Positions 19,002 through 28,090 are shown, counted from the first letter of the stretch. The stretch: 64,000 nt of DNA from Pseudomonadota bacterium (GCA_018262505.1 JAGSYV010000003.1:43721-107720); one strand, 5' to 3'. Made by a program: numbers and translations. Notes: generated by a model not told the origin, from the sequence alone.

Positions 19002-21059
19002 GTGTTCATCGCAGAAATTCGGATCGAGAACTTTCGCTTGTTTGGCGCAGGTGATCAGGCCTTTGTGCTCCCGCTGAGGCCGGGACTTACCGCACTGGTC
19101 GGCGAGAATGATGCAGGCAAGACCGCGGTCATTGATTCGCTCCGGTTGGTGCTGGGCACGCGCGACCAGGATATACTGCGCGTCGATCCGATGGACTTCC
19201 ATCAGGCGACGCCTGGCGGCGAGCGCGCCGACCAAATCGTCGTCCGGCTGACCTTCCGCGGCCTGACCATCGCCGATCGCGGCGCTTTTGCCGAGTTCCT
19301 CACCTATGAGATGATCGACGGCGCTAACGACACCGCACTGATCGTGACCTGGGTGGCGAAGCGCAATGCCAAGGAAGGCAGCTCGCGCCGGGTGCTGCCG
19401 CCCGAATGGCGCACCGGCGCTAAAGGCGACGGGCCGCTGCTCGACCTGGGGGCGCGATCGCTACTAACCGCGACCTATTTGCGGCCCTTGCGCGACGCCG
19501 AGCGGGCGATGAGCGCCGGGCGAGGATCACGACTGTCGCAGATCCTCCAGCACACCAAAGAAATCCGCGACACCGGCAGCCCGTTTGACAAGTTTGCCGA
19601 CCCGCCGGACGACCCGAAGACGCTGAGCGTGTTGGGCGTGGGCGACTATGCCAGCTATTTGTTCGGCGAGAGCGAAGGCATCAAGCAGGCTCGCAAGCGG
19701 CTCAATGACGAGTATCTAAAGCCGCTCTCATTCGCCAACGATCTGCTGCACGCGCGCATTGGCGTGGCCGGAGCGCAGGAAGACAGCCTTAGATTGCGCC
19801 AGCTGCTCGAGAAGCTCGAACTCGCATTGACCGCATCGGCCGATGACGAGAGCGCTCATAGCCGCGGGCTCGGCTCTAACAACCTGCTGTTCATGGCGTG
19901 CGAGCTGCTGCTGCTCGCGGCTGAAAGCGACGGTTTCCCGCTCCTGCTTATCGAAGAGCCCGAGGCGCATCTCCACCCGCAGCGCCAGCTGCGGCTGATG
20001 TCGTTCTTGCAGGAACAGGCGGAGAAGATACGCGCCGACGGACAGCGCATCCAGATCATCGTCACGACTCACAGTCCCAACCTCGCCTCGGACATGCAGC
20101 TCGGCAATCTTGCGCTGATCGAGGGCGGGCGGGCATTCCCGCTATGCGAAGGCAAGACCAAGCTTAGCGCATCGGACTATCGATTTCTCGAGCGCTTCCT
20201 CGATGTGACCAAAGCGAACCTGTTCTTCGCCCGAGCGGTGCTGATCGTTGAAGGCGATGCCGAGAATATCCTGCTGCCGGTGATTGCCAGACTGCTCGGC
20301 CGCGACTTCCACCATCACGGTGTGTCCGTGGTCAATGTCGGAGGGGTCGGGCTCGGACGCTACGCGCGGGTATTCATGCGCGAGGATGAGGCGAAGGACG
20401 GTGTCATCAACATCCCCGTCGCTTGCATCACCGACATGGACGTGATGCCCGACAACGCGCCCTGGATCGTCGGCAAGCTTGAGGCCGGCCAGCCAATCCC
20501 GCCCCTCCCGCCGTCCAAGCGGCAATGGCGGATTAAGGCCGATTTCCCGGGCGCTGAGCTGGAGCAACGGCGGGCCAAGCGCAAGGCCAAGGCGTCGGGC
20601 CAGAAGGTCGAAACGTTCGTCGCCGACGAATGGACGCTCGAATACGACCTCGCTTTTCATGGGCTCGGCAAGCATGTCTACCGCGCAGCCTCGCTCGCGC
20701 TCGCCGATGACAAGCTCAACGCCGGTACCACCAACCAAGCCGCCATTCTCGCCGCCGCCGACGCAGCCTATCAGGCGTGGGCCAATGCCGCTCCCGATAA
20801 GTCAACACTCGCCTCGCATGTCTATGCGCTGTTTGAGGCCGACAGCGCCTCCAAGGCGATCGGCGCGCAGTATCTCGCTGAGCAGCTCGAGAAGGAGATA
20901 GCCGACGGCGCACTCGATGCTGAGGGCCTGCGCGCGCGGCTTCCGCCCTATGTCGTCGCCGCGATCGCGCATGTCACCGGGCCGTTCGTGCTGCCGCCCG
21001 CCGGAGGCGCGTCAGCCGAACCGAACCCGCCAGCAGCGGCTCCCAACCCGGTGGTCTGA
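19002..21059 (+). CDS. OLD-family ATP-dependent endonuclease (GajA-like)
   Basis: 685 residues, GTG start with an AGAGGGGG ribosome-binding site. The N-terminal half is an SMC/RecF-type ATPase: Walker A GENDAGKTAVID, signature region later, Walker B PLLLIEEPEAHLHPQ and the D-loop/His switch VTTHSPNLASDM. The C-terminal half is a TOPRIM nuclease: AVLIVEGDAENILLPVIARL supplies the Glu, ITDMDVMPD the DxD. The gene is followed without a gap by a UvrD-like helicase, which defines class 2 OLD systems such as Gabija (GajA nicks DNA when nucleotides fall during phage infection). At 685 residues it is about 100 longer than the characterised GajA. Confidence 0.88.
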   Translation: MFIAEIRIENFRLFGAGDQAFVLPLRPGLTALVGENDAGKTAVIDSLRLVLGTRDQDILRVDPMDFHQATPGGERADQIVVRLTFRGLTIADRGAFAEFLTYEMIDGANDTALIVTWVAKRNAKEGSSRRVLPPEWRTGAKGDGPLLDLGARSLLTATYLRPLRDAERAMSAGRGSRLSQILQHTKEIRDTGSPFDKFADPPDDPKTLSVLGVGDYASYLFGESEGIKQARKRLNDEYLKPLSFANDLLHARIGVAGAQEDSLRLRQLLEKLELALTASADDESAHSRGLGSNNLLFMACELLLLAAESDGFPLLLIEEPEAHLHPQRQLRLMSFLQEQAEKIRADGQRIQIIVTTHSPNLASDMQLGNLALIEGGRAFPLCEGKTKLSASDYRFLERFLDVTKANLFFARAVLIVEGDAENILLPVIARLLGRDFHHHGVSVVNVGGVGLGRYARVFMREDEAKDGVINIPVACITDMDVMPDNAPWIVGKLEAGQPIPPLPPSKRQWRIKADFPGAELEQRRAKRKAKASGQKVETFVADEWTLEYDLAFHGLGKHVYRAASLALADDKLNAGTTNQAAILAAADAAYQAWANAAPDKSTLASHVYALFEADSASKAIGAQYLAEQLEKEIADGALDAEGLRARLPPYVVAAIAHVTGPFVLPPAGGASAEPNPPAAAPNPVV

Positions 21060-23060
21060 GTGATGTTCGACGATCTGATCCGCGAAGAGGATGTCGCCTG
21101 GGCGGCAGCACTGATGGGGCTGGGTCCAGATGGGTTCGCGCCGGTCGATGGCGATGACAGCCGGCTTCAGGCGATGCTCCGGCTCGACACGGTCGATTTC
21201 GAGGCATGCCCTGGCAGCGGCAAGACCACCTTGCTGGTCGCAAAGCTGGCCGTGCTGGCGATGCGCTGGCCGCACCGGCAGCAAGGCATCTGCGTGCTGT
21301 CGCACACCAATGCCGCGCGCAACGAGATCAGCTCGAAGCTCAGCAATACGGCGGCGGGCATCGCGCTCACGCGCTACCCCCACTTTGTCGGCACGATCCA
21401 CTCGTTCGTGAACGAGTATCTGGCGCTGCCCTGGCTCCGATCGAAGGGTGTCGAGGTGCGATGCGTCGATACGCAGATTGCGCTTGGCAAGCGCTGGGCT
21501 CTACTGCCGGGCAATCGGCGCTGGGCGTTGCAGCAGGCCCAACTTACCGAATCCTGCCTGATCTACAGTCAGCCAGATTACGGTGGCGGCAAGACGGGCC
21601 ACTTTGGACCACAGACTCCTACATACCAAGCGATCGTAGCCGCACGTCGCGCTTCTAGCGAACAGGGCTATTTCTGTTTCGACGAGATGTTCATCTGGGC
21701 GAACCAGCTGTTGGACCAGCACCCAGAGACGATCTCTACTCTTCGTCGGCGCTTTCCCTTCGTTTTCATCGACGAGGCGCAGGACAATAGCGAAGCGCAA
21801 TCGGCGCTGCTGCACCGCATCTTCTGCGAAGGCGACGCGCCATCGCGTCGGCAGCGGTTTGGCGACTCTAATCAGGCCATTTATGCGAGTTCCAACCACA
21901 GCGGCGCCACGACTGATCTCTTTCCCGGCGAAGCAGTACACCCAATGCCACGCAGCTATCGCTTCGGCCAGGATCTCGCGGACCATGTGAAGGGTCTGGG
22001 GGTCGTGCCGCAGCCTCTGGTCGGCGCCGGGCCACCCCATCACCTTGGCACCGATCCCAAGGCGCCAGCGATTTTCCTTTTTGACGATGGGTCGGTGCAG
22101 TCAGTGCTGGCGCGCTACGGCCAGCATCTTCTGGACAGCTTCGACGGAGCCGCGCTCGAGAGCGGCGTGTTTACCGCGGTTTCTGGGGTGCATGAGCTTG
22201 GCGAGAACGACCACATCCCGCGAGCAATGGGGCATTACGTGCCCAGCTATGACCCGACGTGCGCGAGGAGAGAATCCGCCCCAAGCAGCTTCGCGCAATA
22301 TCTCGCGCGGGCACGGTTTGAGACGGCGGGCAGCGGCAACACCGACAAGCTGGTCAACGCGACGGCGGCGGCACTAATCGCCGCGAGCGAGCTTGCCGGC
22401 GGCACGCGCGGCCAAATCTCACGGAAGTCCTCGCATCGCCGGGTCGGCGAGAAGCTCGGCGATAGCAATGCGCGAGCCAACTATCTCGCGTTGCAGGAGA
22501 TCGTCCTGACGCGCCAAGGCGATATCACCCCCGCGGTTTGGGCGGCGGAAGCACAGTCCCACATCGATGCGGTTGTGCGGCAACTAAGCGGTGTGGCCGT
22601 GTTGGACGGCGATGTCGTCACGTTCTTGACGGCACCCCAGCCGCAGGCCATCGCCGAAGGCGAAGCTGCCATCGCCGCGCGCACTGATAATCTGTTCGTC
22701 TATCCCCCGGACGCACCGCGGGTGCGCATTCGTCTGGGCTCGATCCATTCGGTAAAAGGCGAAACGCACACGGCGACACTGGTGCTCGACAGCTTCTTTC
22801 ACGACCACCACCTGAGCGAACTCAAGCCATGGTTGCTGGGGACAAAATCGGGCGGTTCTTCGACAAACCGCAGAGGCAAACAAGTTTTCGAAGGTCCGCG
22901 CATCCTCGGACGGCTCAAGCTCCATTATGTCGCGATGACCCGGCCGACCCACCTGCTGTGTCTCGCGATGCGCAAGGATGCATTCGGCGAAGGGGAGCTC
23001 GACACGCTGGCGGGTCGTGGCTGGACGATCATCGACTGTTGCGCACCCGCTCAAGCATAA
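21060..23060 (+). CDS. UvrD/PcrA-like SF1 helicase (GajB-like)
   Basis: 666 residues. GTG 21060 abuts the OLD stop, with ATG at 21063. SF1A motifs in order: Walker A CPGSGKTTLLVAK at residue 50, TIHSFVNEYL, motif II FVFIDEAQDNSEAQ, GDSNQAIYAS, motif V SIHSVKGETHTATLVLD and motif VI HYVAMTRPTHLLC. In Gabija the partner GajB senses DNA ends or termini and activates GajA. The canonical GajB is shorter (about 490 residues); the extra length sits between motifs IV and V, where accessory subdomains occur. Strict adjacency supports a two-gene defence module. Confidence 0.88.
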   Translation: MMFDDLIREEDVAWAAALMGLGPDGFAPVDGDDSRLQAMLRLDTVDFEACPGSGKTTLLVAKLAVLAMRWPHRQQGICVLSHTNAARNEISSKLSNTAAGIALTRYPHFVGTIHSFVNEYLALPWLRSKGVEVRCVDTQIALGKRWALLPGNRRWALQQAQLTESCLIYSQPDYGGGKTGHFGPQTPTYQAIVAARRASSEQGYFCFDEMFIWANQLLDQHPETISTLRRRFPFVFIDEAQDNSEAQSALLHRIFCEGDAPSRRQRFGDSNQAIYASSNHSGATTDLFPGEAVHPMPRSYRFGQDLADHVKGLGVVPQPLVGAGPPHHLGTDPKAPAIFLFDDGSVQSVLARYGQHLLDSFDGAALESGVFTAVSGVHELGENDHIPRAMGHYVPSYDPTCARRESAPSSFAQYLARARFETAGSGNTDKLVNATAAALIAASELAGGTRGQISRKSSHRRVGEKLGDSNARANYLALQEIVLTRQGDITPAVWAAEAQSHIDAVVRQLSGVAVLDGDVVTFLTAPQPQAIAEGEAAIAARTDNLFVYPPDAPRVRIRLGSIHSVKGETHTATLVLDSFFHDHHLSELKPWLLGTKSGGSSTNRRGKQVFEGPRILGRLKLHYVAMTRPTHLLCLAMRKDAFGEGELDTLAGRGWTIIDCCAPAQA

Positions 23061-23240
23061 ATAAGCACTCGCCTTTCCGGGAGCTAATCTCGGGCCGGCG
23101 ATTGCGTCTGTCTCCCAAGCTTGGCTTCGACATCCGGTTCATCGGGCCATATCCCGCATGTCCAAGGGGCAACCCCTGTGAGATTCCATTGCCTATTACT
23201 CTGTCCCAGGACAAATTTGAGTACAGAAAAGAATTTTGTT

Positions 23241-23954
23241 TCACTTTGGAACGACCGGGCTGATTGCTCCGAAATGCCGTTTCAATGCGGACTCAACAAG
23301 CAACTTCTTCGTCTCGACCGCACATTGCATGTCATCGAGGTCCAGAACTCTATAAATCTGATGGGATAACATCTGGTGATTAGGTTGAGTCATCGCCAAC
23401 TTATCCATCTCGAAACGAGCGAAATCATAAAGGGAGTCGGTAAGGAAATCCAAATAAGCAACATCAACCACGAGCGTCTGGATCATGTTTCCAATGTGCC
23501 GGGTCTGCGCAGATCGAAGGCGAGACTCGAACACCTGAGACTGGATTACTAGCGTTCGTATAATTTTGAACGTGTCGGTTTCTACCGTCGGCGCTGCCGC
23601 CATGATCACTTCAAGAGCATCATTCGGCAATGTCGCGGTCTTCTTCGTAAGGTCCTCCGCAATGATCGCGCGGAAGCAGTGCTTCCAATATTCGGAAAGC
23701 AGAGCCAACGCGTGGGGCATCTTAATACGAGCGGCGATTTGCTGCTGCTCTCTCGTACGCTGGTTTTCCTTCCGTTGGTCGTTAACTTGGCGCCACAATA
23801 GGTAGGCGGCAATCGCAGCTGGGACACCGGCGATTGCAGCGGTGATAAGCGTTTGCCAGCCATATGCTGTGTCGAGCCAGAAGTTATTATACTTCGTGTC
23901 GCCGTTATCGAACACGATCTTAATTATCGCTCCAATCTTTTCGAAAAATGTCAT
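23241..23954 (-). CDS. Membrane-anchored protein of unknown function
   Basis: 237 residues. One membrane segment near residues 34-52 (LITAAIAGVPAAIAAYLLW) is followed by a basic/polar helix and a helical cytoplasmic domain of about 170 residues. It opposes the OLD/UvrD pair. The composition is less GC-rich than the host, suggesting horizontal transfer. I do not recognise the family; the single-TM plus helical layout is similar to many phage-defence accessory or phage-exclusion proteins, but that is not evidence of function. Confidence 0.65.
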   Translation of the reverse strand: MTFFEKIGAIIKIVFDNGDTKYNNFWLDTAYGWQTLITAAIAGVPAAIAAYLLWRQVNDQRKENQRTREQQQIAARIKMPHALALLSEYWKHCFRAIIAEDLTKKTATLPNDALEVIMAAAPTVETDTFKIIRTLVIQSQVFESRLRSAQTRHIGNMIQTLVVDVAYLDFLTDSLYDFARFEMDKLAMTQPNHQMLSHQIYRVLDLDDMQCAVETKKLLVESALKRHFGAISPVVPK

Positions 23955-24034
23955 CGATCATGCAGCCTATGGTGGTGTCCCGTTGACTTTATCCCCGATT
24001 CGATGAATTCCCTAGAATGGGGAGAGCTACAATC

Positions 24035-24856
24035 ATGGCAATACAACAATTTGGGTTGAAACTTCGGTATGAAGGCGGAGATGCTGACGATCATCTCCTC
24101 GAATTATACGATGGCACCGCGTCCTTACATGGGTTCGCGCAAGCGCTCCAAATCGCAACTCACGCCTATCTCCATGGACAAGTCTACTCCAAAGCGACGG
24201 CGCTGAAGGGCGCGACATTATATTTGAAAGCGGCTCGTCCGGGCAGCCTGATTGCGGACCTTATCGCAAAGATCGACAAGACACCTGGTAATCTTAACCC
24301 CACGCCCGCCTCGTTCTACGACTTCCTAAGGCTTGCGTTTTCACGGGCTACGGGCACGGTCGAACAAGAGCCAGAGACACCGTATGTGCGCAGGCTCTTG
24401 GAGATCGACGAACCCTTCTTCGATGACTTAGCAGAGACGCTAGAAGGTAGTCTTCAGCGTGCGCACCGCCCGATTGAGAAGGGCGGCATTAATAGAATCA
24501 CACTTGAACGCCCAATGGGCGAGCATCTAAGCGTATTCAATAAGCAGACATACCTTTGGGTTAACACGCGCGAAGAAAAGCCGGATATTTATGACTTGAC
24601 TGGGAACGTTACACGTTACAACAGCGTGACCGGAAATGGGCGAGCCTATACCCACGAATTATCACGGATAGTTCCATTCAGACTTTCAGAGGATTTCGCA
24701 TTCGGTAAGAGAGGTCTTCTAACATGGTCGCTACATGGAAGCGCGACTAACGTCTCTCATCAACTCGATATACAAGCCAGAAGGGTAGAGTCCGCACACG
24801 GCGAAGTTAAGCGCCTTATACTCGTTGACTGCCAACAGTCTGTGCTGACAAACTGA
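24035..24856 (+). CDS. Protein of unknown function in defence neighbourhood
   Basis: 273 residues. ATG 24035 has a GGGGAGAG ribosome-binding site; an upstream ATG at 24017 lies inside that site and is less likely. The N-terminus FGLKLRYEGGDADDHLLELY is followed by an alpha/beta domain and a C-terminal strand-rich domain. Soluble, no membrane segments or catalytic motif that I can name. It is transcribed divergently from the membrane protein at 23241-23954, and the two may form one cassette. GC content and codon use differ from the host. Confidence 0.7.
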   Translation: MAIQQFGLKLRYEGGDADDHLLELYDGTASLHGFAQALQIATHAYLHGQVYSKATALKGATLYLKAARPGSLIADLIAKIDKTPGNLNPTPASFYDFLRLAFSRATGTVEQEPETPYVRRLLEIDEPFFDDLAETLEGSLQRAHRPIEKGGINRITLERPMGEHLSVFNKQTYLWVNTREEKPDIYDLTGNVTRYNSVTGNGRAYTHELSRIVPFRLSEDFAFGKRGLLTWSLHGSATNVSHQLDIQARRVESAHGEVKRLILVDCQQSVLTN

Positions 24857-25118
24857 CGCAAGACAGAAATCTTGGGTCGCAACTTAGGAAATATGGGGTC
24901 TTAGTGACCCGCCGTTCGCAATGTTAACTATAGCGGTTTTGACTTACGGAAGTCGCCGCGGCCGTGATGTCCACTTTCGAACAGTCGCAACGGCTGGTAT
25001 GATGATCGACAAGAAGCGCTAAGGTGACATCCTTTCCGAAAGAGGGGGAGTCCCCTTCGGCCAGAAGCGGTACGCCATTCAACCCGCCAAAATCTCTCTG
25101 ACGCGGAACTAGGGGATG
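24857..25118. other. Junction between accessory island and prophage
   Basis: 262 bases without a gene. An imperfect hairpin (CCGAA-aga-GGGG ... CCCCTTCGG, 25036-25060) lies in it. The prophage's last left-hand gene ends at 25119, so the left attachment site may be here; no duplicate of the tRNA-Pro 3' end is visible. Confidence 0.4.
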
Positions 25119-25706
25119 CTACGTCACCACCCCCGCCACCACCATGTCGACGCACATTCCGAGCTGCGCCAGATCGCCCGTGTTGGCAATCGTCATGTCC
25201 GCTGCCCCGAGGTCTTCGGTTTCGCTGGCATGGCGACCGGTCGTACCAGTTAGCCCAGCGCCCGGCCGCTTGACGCGCACGACAATATCACCCCGTGAAC
25301 GAATGGCCGCAGCTTCATTTGGGAAGCGCACGTCGTCGGCGATAAGGATGTAATCCTCTGCGTTAGCCTTGGACTCTTCGACATCCCTGTCGACGCGGCG
25401 ACGCCATGCGTTGACCCACAAGTCAGCCGAGAGACTGCGGCCCCACTCAGTTCCGAGCGTCTGCATCGCTTCTCGCGGCGTCCGACCGCCTAGATATTCG
25501 GTTGGAACCTCTTTCAGATCACCAGAAACCATGCGCCTGCATACGTCCGGATCAACGCCCTGATAGCGCAGAAATGTCGTCAGCATCGCCTTCAGAGGCT
25601 CGGCGAACGCTCGAACATCGCCGCCCCACTTCTCAACGATATGTCGGGCAACAGTCGACTTCCCCGAGCCGGCGGCGCCGGTCAGGCCGAGAACAAATAC
25701 GGTCAT
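25119..25706 (-). CDS. Phage deoxynucleoside monophosphate kinase
   Basis: 195 residues. P-loop at the N-terminus (GLTGAAGSGKSTVA, Lys16) and an architecture like phage T4 gp1-type dNMP kinases: KAMLTTFLRYQGVD, PREAMQTLGTEWGR and IADDVRFPNEAAAIR, the last carrying the Asp/Arg pair typical of this group. It would feed dNTP synthesis during infection. It is the leftmost gene of the prophage, seven bases downstream of a metallophosphoesterase gene. Confidence 0.85.
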   Translation of the reverse strand: MTVFVLGLTGAAGSGKSTVARHIVEKWGGDVRAFAEPLKAMLTTFLRYQGVDPDVCRRMVSGDLKEVPTEYLGGRTPREAMQTLGTEWGRSLSADLWVNAWRRRVDRDVEESKANAEDYILIADDVRFPNEAAAIRSRGDIVVRVKRPGAGLTGTTGRHASETEDLGAADMTIANTGDLAQLGMCVDMVVAGVVT

Positions 25707-25712
25707 TGAAAA

Positions 25713-27026
25713 TCACTCCGCTGGGACACTCACCGCAGGCACGCGCCATCGCGGCCGCATCTCGCGGTCGGGCGGCGGCGGGGCGTATAGCGCGCCCTCG
25801 CTCGGCACGCCGACATTGATCCACCTGGTCGAAGTGACGAATCGGCGCGGATGGATAGTCAGCCAGAGCTGCCGAGCCGGGGCGGGGCGGAAGCGCCCGT
25901 CGCGCGAATACTCGCTCGGGCCGGGCAGGCAACCGTTGACGAAGCCCTCCTCGAGCTGCATCGCCGTATGGAAGTGGCCCATCAGGATTAGGTCGAGGTG
26001 CACACCACGCGCCGAATAGTCGGCCACAATGCGCTTCATGCCGCGCGCCGCCGTAGCGGCCGGCCCGATGAAGCCCTGGCCACCTCGACTGCCGATCCGG
26101 TCGCCGTGGGTGGCAAGCATTCGCCAACCATAGACAGGGAACAGCGCGTCGACCGACGCCGGCACGTAGAAGGAAACGTCCTTGCGACGACGGAGCATCA
26201 TCTCAAGGAAGTCCGACACCAGCGTGTCGTAGCTGGTCTCGACGGTTTCCTTGCTTTCCGGCTTCAACGTCGAGCGGCCATGATTTCCGGCGAGGCTGAC
26301 GACATCGATCGGGCAGGGCAGGCTGCGCCGCAGCAAGGCGATACCCTCGGCGAGGTGACTGGCGCAATCCTTGACGGCCGGCAGTGCCTTCGCCTCGTTG
26401 GTCTTGGCGAGCTCGGCATGGATCTCGCCGGACACCAGGTCGCCGCCGAGGATCAGGATCAGCCGTGCCGGCGGCGGGCCGGTCCAGTGCTTGCTGGCAA
26501 GGTCGGCCACCGTCTGGAAATAGCGGCCGAGGCGGGCGCGGGCGATGTCGAGGCTGTAGCTGTTGAGGCCGTCCATCGCCTCGATCGACACTCGCTCGCC
26601 CCAGTGGAGGTCCGACAGGAACAGCACGATCGTCTCGGCCGAGGCATTGCCACCCTCCGGCGTCCGAAATGCCACCGGCTCCGGCGGCACAGAGGTCAGG
26701 CCGAATAGACCTCGGCGCAGATCCTCCGCCTTGCGGGCGCGATCGAGCAGCGTCTTGTTGTCGCCTTGCAACGACTTGAGCTGCGTCTTGAGCCGAGCGA
26801 CCTCCACGGGGTCGGCCGGCGGTGCTTCCGCCTTTTGCTTCGTGGTATCGGCAGGCTGGTCAGTGCCGGCGGTTGCCGCCAACATGGCCCGCCTGATCTT
26901 CCACGCGGTGGCCTTGCGGCAGCCGATGTCGGCGGCGATCTTCGTCGGCGCTTCACCCGTAGCGAGACGACGGCGAATCTCCGCATGCTCTTCATGCGTC
27001 AGATGCTTTCCCACCGGCCGCGTCAT
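25713..27026 (-). CDS. Phage metallophosphoesterase with N-terminal helix-turn-helix
   Basis: 437 residues. Residues 1-50 look like a resolvase/transposase-type HTH (HLTHEEHAEIRRRLATGE, then KIAADIGCRKATAWKIRR), followed by a short coiled linker. From residue 130 the calcineurin-like phosphoesterase motifs appear in order: FLSDLHWGE (Asp139, His141), LGGDLVSGE, LAGNHGRS, ATHGDRIGS and GHFHTAMQ, all metal ligands intact. Substrate unknown; DNA or nucleotide phosphodiester cleavage is plausible given the HTH. It lies between lysis genes and a dNMP kinase. Confidence 0.82.
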   Translation of the reverse strand: MTRPVGKHLTHEEHAEIRRRLATGEAPTKIAADIGCRKATAWKIRRAMLAATAGTDQPADTTKQKAEAPPADPVEVARLKTQLKSLQGDNKTLLDRARKAEDLRRGLFGLTSVPPEPVAFRTPEGGNASAETIVLFLSDLHWGERVSIEAMDGLNSYSLDIARARLGRYFQTVADLASKHWTGPPPARLILILGGDLVSGEIHAELAKTNEAKALPAVKDCASHLAEGIALLRRSLPCPIDVVSLAGNHGRSTLKPESKETVETSYDTLVSDFLEMMLRRRKDVSFYVPASVDALFPVYGWRMLATHGDRIGSRGGQGFIGPAATAARGMKRIVADYSARGVHLDLILMGHFHTAMQLEEGFVNGCLPGPSEYSRDGRFRPAPARQLWLTIHPRRFVTSTRWINVGVPSEGALYAPPPPDREMRPRWRVPAVSVPAE

Positions 27027-27421
27027 GCCTGCACCTCTTTTGCCTTGCTGCGCAGGCGTCGGGCTGGCGGCTGCCCGCCAAGGTCGACGATCTGCTGTTC
27101 AAGGCTGCCGATCTGCTTCACCAGCAGGTCGATCTCGATCGACTGCTCATCCAACTTGGCTGACTGCGCCTCGATCAACCGCCGCATTTCGGCGATTTCA
27201 TCGCGCAGCGCCGCGGCATCGCGCCGCGCCTCGGCCAACTCCTCGTCCGATCGGTCGAGCGCCACCTTGTAGTGCTCCACTACCCTGGCGACGGCGTCGT
27301 TCAGCGTCGCCTGAATGTCGGGTGCCTTTTCGGCACGCTTGGCGAGCCAGCCGCCGACGGCACCGAAGAGGGCGCCAAAAAGGCCGGCGAATGCCGGCAT
27401 GGCCACGGCCTGATCGATCAT
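27023..27421 (-). CDS. Small membrane-anchored coiled-coil phage protein
   Basis: 132 residues. A glycine/alanine-rich hydrophobic N-terminus (FAGLFGALFGAVGGWLA) is followed by about 90 residues of strongly heptad-like charged helix (EELAEARRDAAALRDEIAEM) and a basic tail. It overlaps its neighbours by four bases on both sides, so it is within the lysis operon. It could be an anti-holin or a membrane-bound spacer; no family is recognised. Confidence 0.65.
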   Translation of the reverse strand: MIDQAVAMPAFAGLFGALFGAVGGWLAKRAEKAPDIQATLNDAVARVVEHYKVALDRSDEELAEARRDAAALRDEIAEMRRLIEAQSAKLDEQSIEIDLLVKQIGSLEQQIVDLGGQPPARRLRSKAKEVQA

Positions 27422-27759
27422 TCCTTGTCCTTTCCAGCGAGCCCGGCCCGCACGTCGTCGTAATAAGTGGCGCAGTCGTCCGTCCGCCGGTCCTGTTGAT
27501 CAGCAACGATCTGCCAGCGCTTCTGCACCCAGCGGGCCTTTTCGCCAGCCTTCGGGGTCACGCGCTCCATGTGCTGGCGGCAGCGATCGGGCCATTCCGC
27601 CAGGTTCACCCCGGCCGCCGCCTGGCCAGTTGTCGTGGCGGCTGCGTCGAGGCGCGCCGTGTCAGTGCTGCCGCAGCCACTCAAGATCGTCGTCAGTGAA
27701 AGCGCAGCCGTCAGGGCCAGCGTCAGCGGCAATCGCCGCGTCGAGCTTCGCACGGGCAT
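27418..27759 (-). CDS. Rz1-like outer-membrane spanin lipoprotein
   Basis: 113 residues from ATG 27759, which has an AAGGA ribosome-binding site; a GTG at 27789 is less likely. A signal sequence ends in lipobox LSGC (Cys29), so the mature protein is a lipoprotein. The start lies inside the 3' end of the Rz-like gene in a different frame (about 100 bases of overlap), the classic Rz/Rz1 arrangement. Two further cysteines (DRCRQHME, DDCATYY) could give disulphide dimers as in Rz1. With Rz it would fuse inner and outer membranes at lysis. Confidence 0.78.
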   Translation of the reverse strand: MPVRSSTRRLPLTLALTAALSLTTILSGCGSTDTARLDAAATTTGQAAAGVNLAEWPDRCRQHMERVTPKAGEKARWVQKRWQIVADQQDRRTDDCATYYDDVRAGLAGKDKE

Positions 27760-28090
27760 CGTCAGTTTCCTTCTGGGCCAGATCGGCACGGGTGCGGGCG
27801 GCCGAGGCGGCAGCGTCGGCCGCCTGGCGCTGGCGCTCGATTTCCTTGAGTTGGGCGTTGAGGGCGGTCACCTCGGAGCGGGCAACGAGCTCTGCCGTCG
27901 CCGCCTTGACGGCCGTCTGAACGCGGCCGCCGACCACCTGGCCGATCAGAGGCAGACGCAGCCCCTCATAGACAAACGTCACGACCAAAAAGGTGAGCAG
28001 CGCACCAAGAAGAAAGCCGCCGATCAATGCAATGGCGGCTTGCGATTTGCCGGACAGAATCGACCAGCCTGCAGAAATCAGGGCGATCAT
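27662..28090 (-). CDS. Rz-like inner-membrane spanin
   Basis: 142 residues. N-terminal membrane anchor (AAIALIGGFLLGALLTFLVV) with short cytoplasmic end, then a long alpha-helical periplasmic domain rich in Ala/Glu/Arg (LNAQLKEIERQRQAADAA). The C-terminus CAFTDDDLEWLRQH is typical of spanin i-subunits. Start overlaps the endolysin stop by four bases, and the 3' end encodes the o-spanin in another frame. Confidence 0.78.
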   Translation of the reverse strand: MIALISAGWSILSGKSQAAIALIGGFLLGALLTFLVVTFVYEGLRLPLIGQVVGGRVQTAVKAATAELVARSEVTALNAQLKEIERQRQAADAAASAARTRADLAQKETDDARAKLDAAIAADAGPDGCAFTDDDLEWLRQH

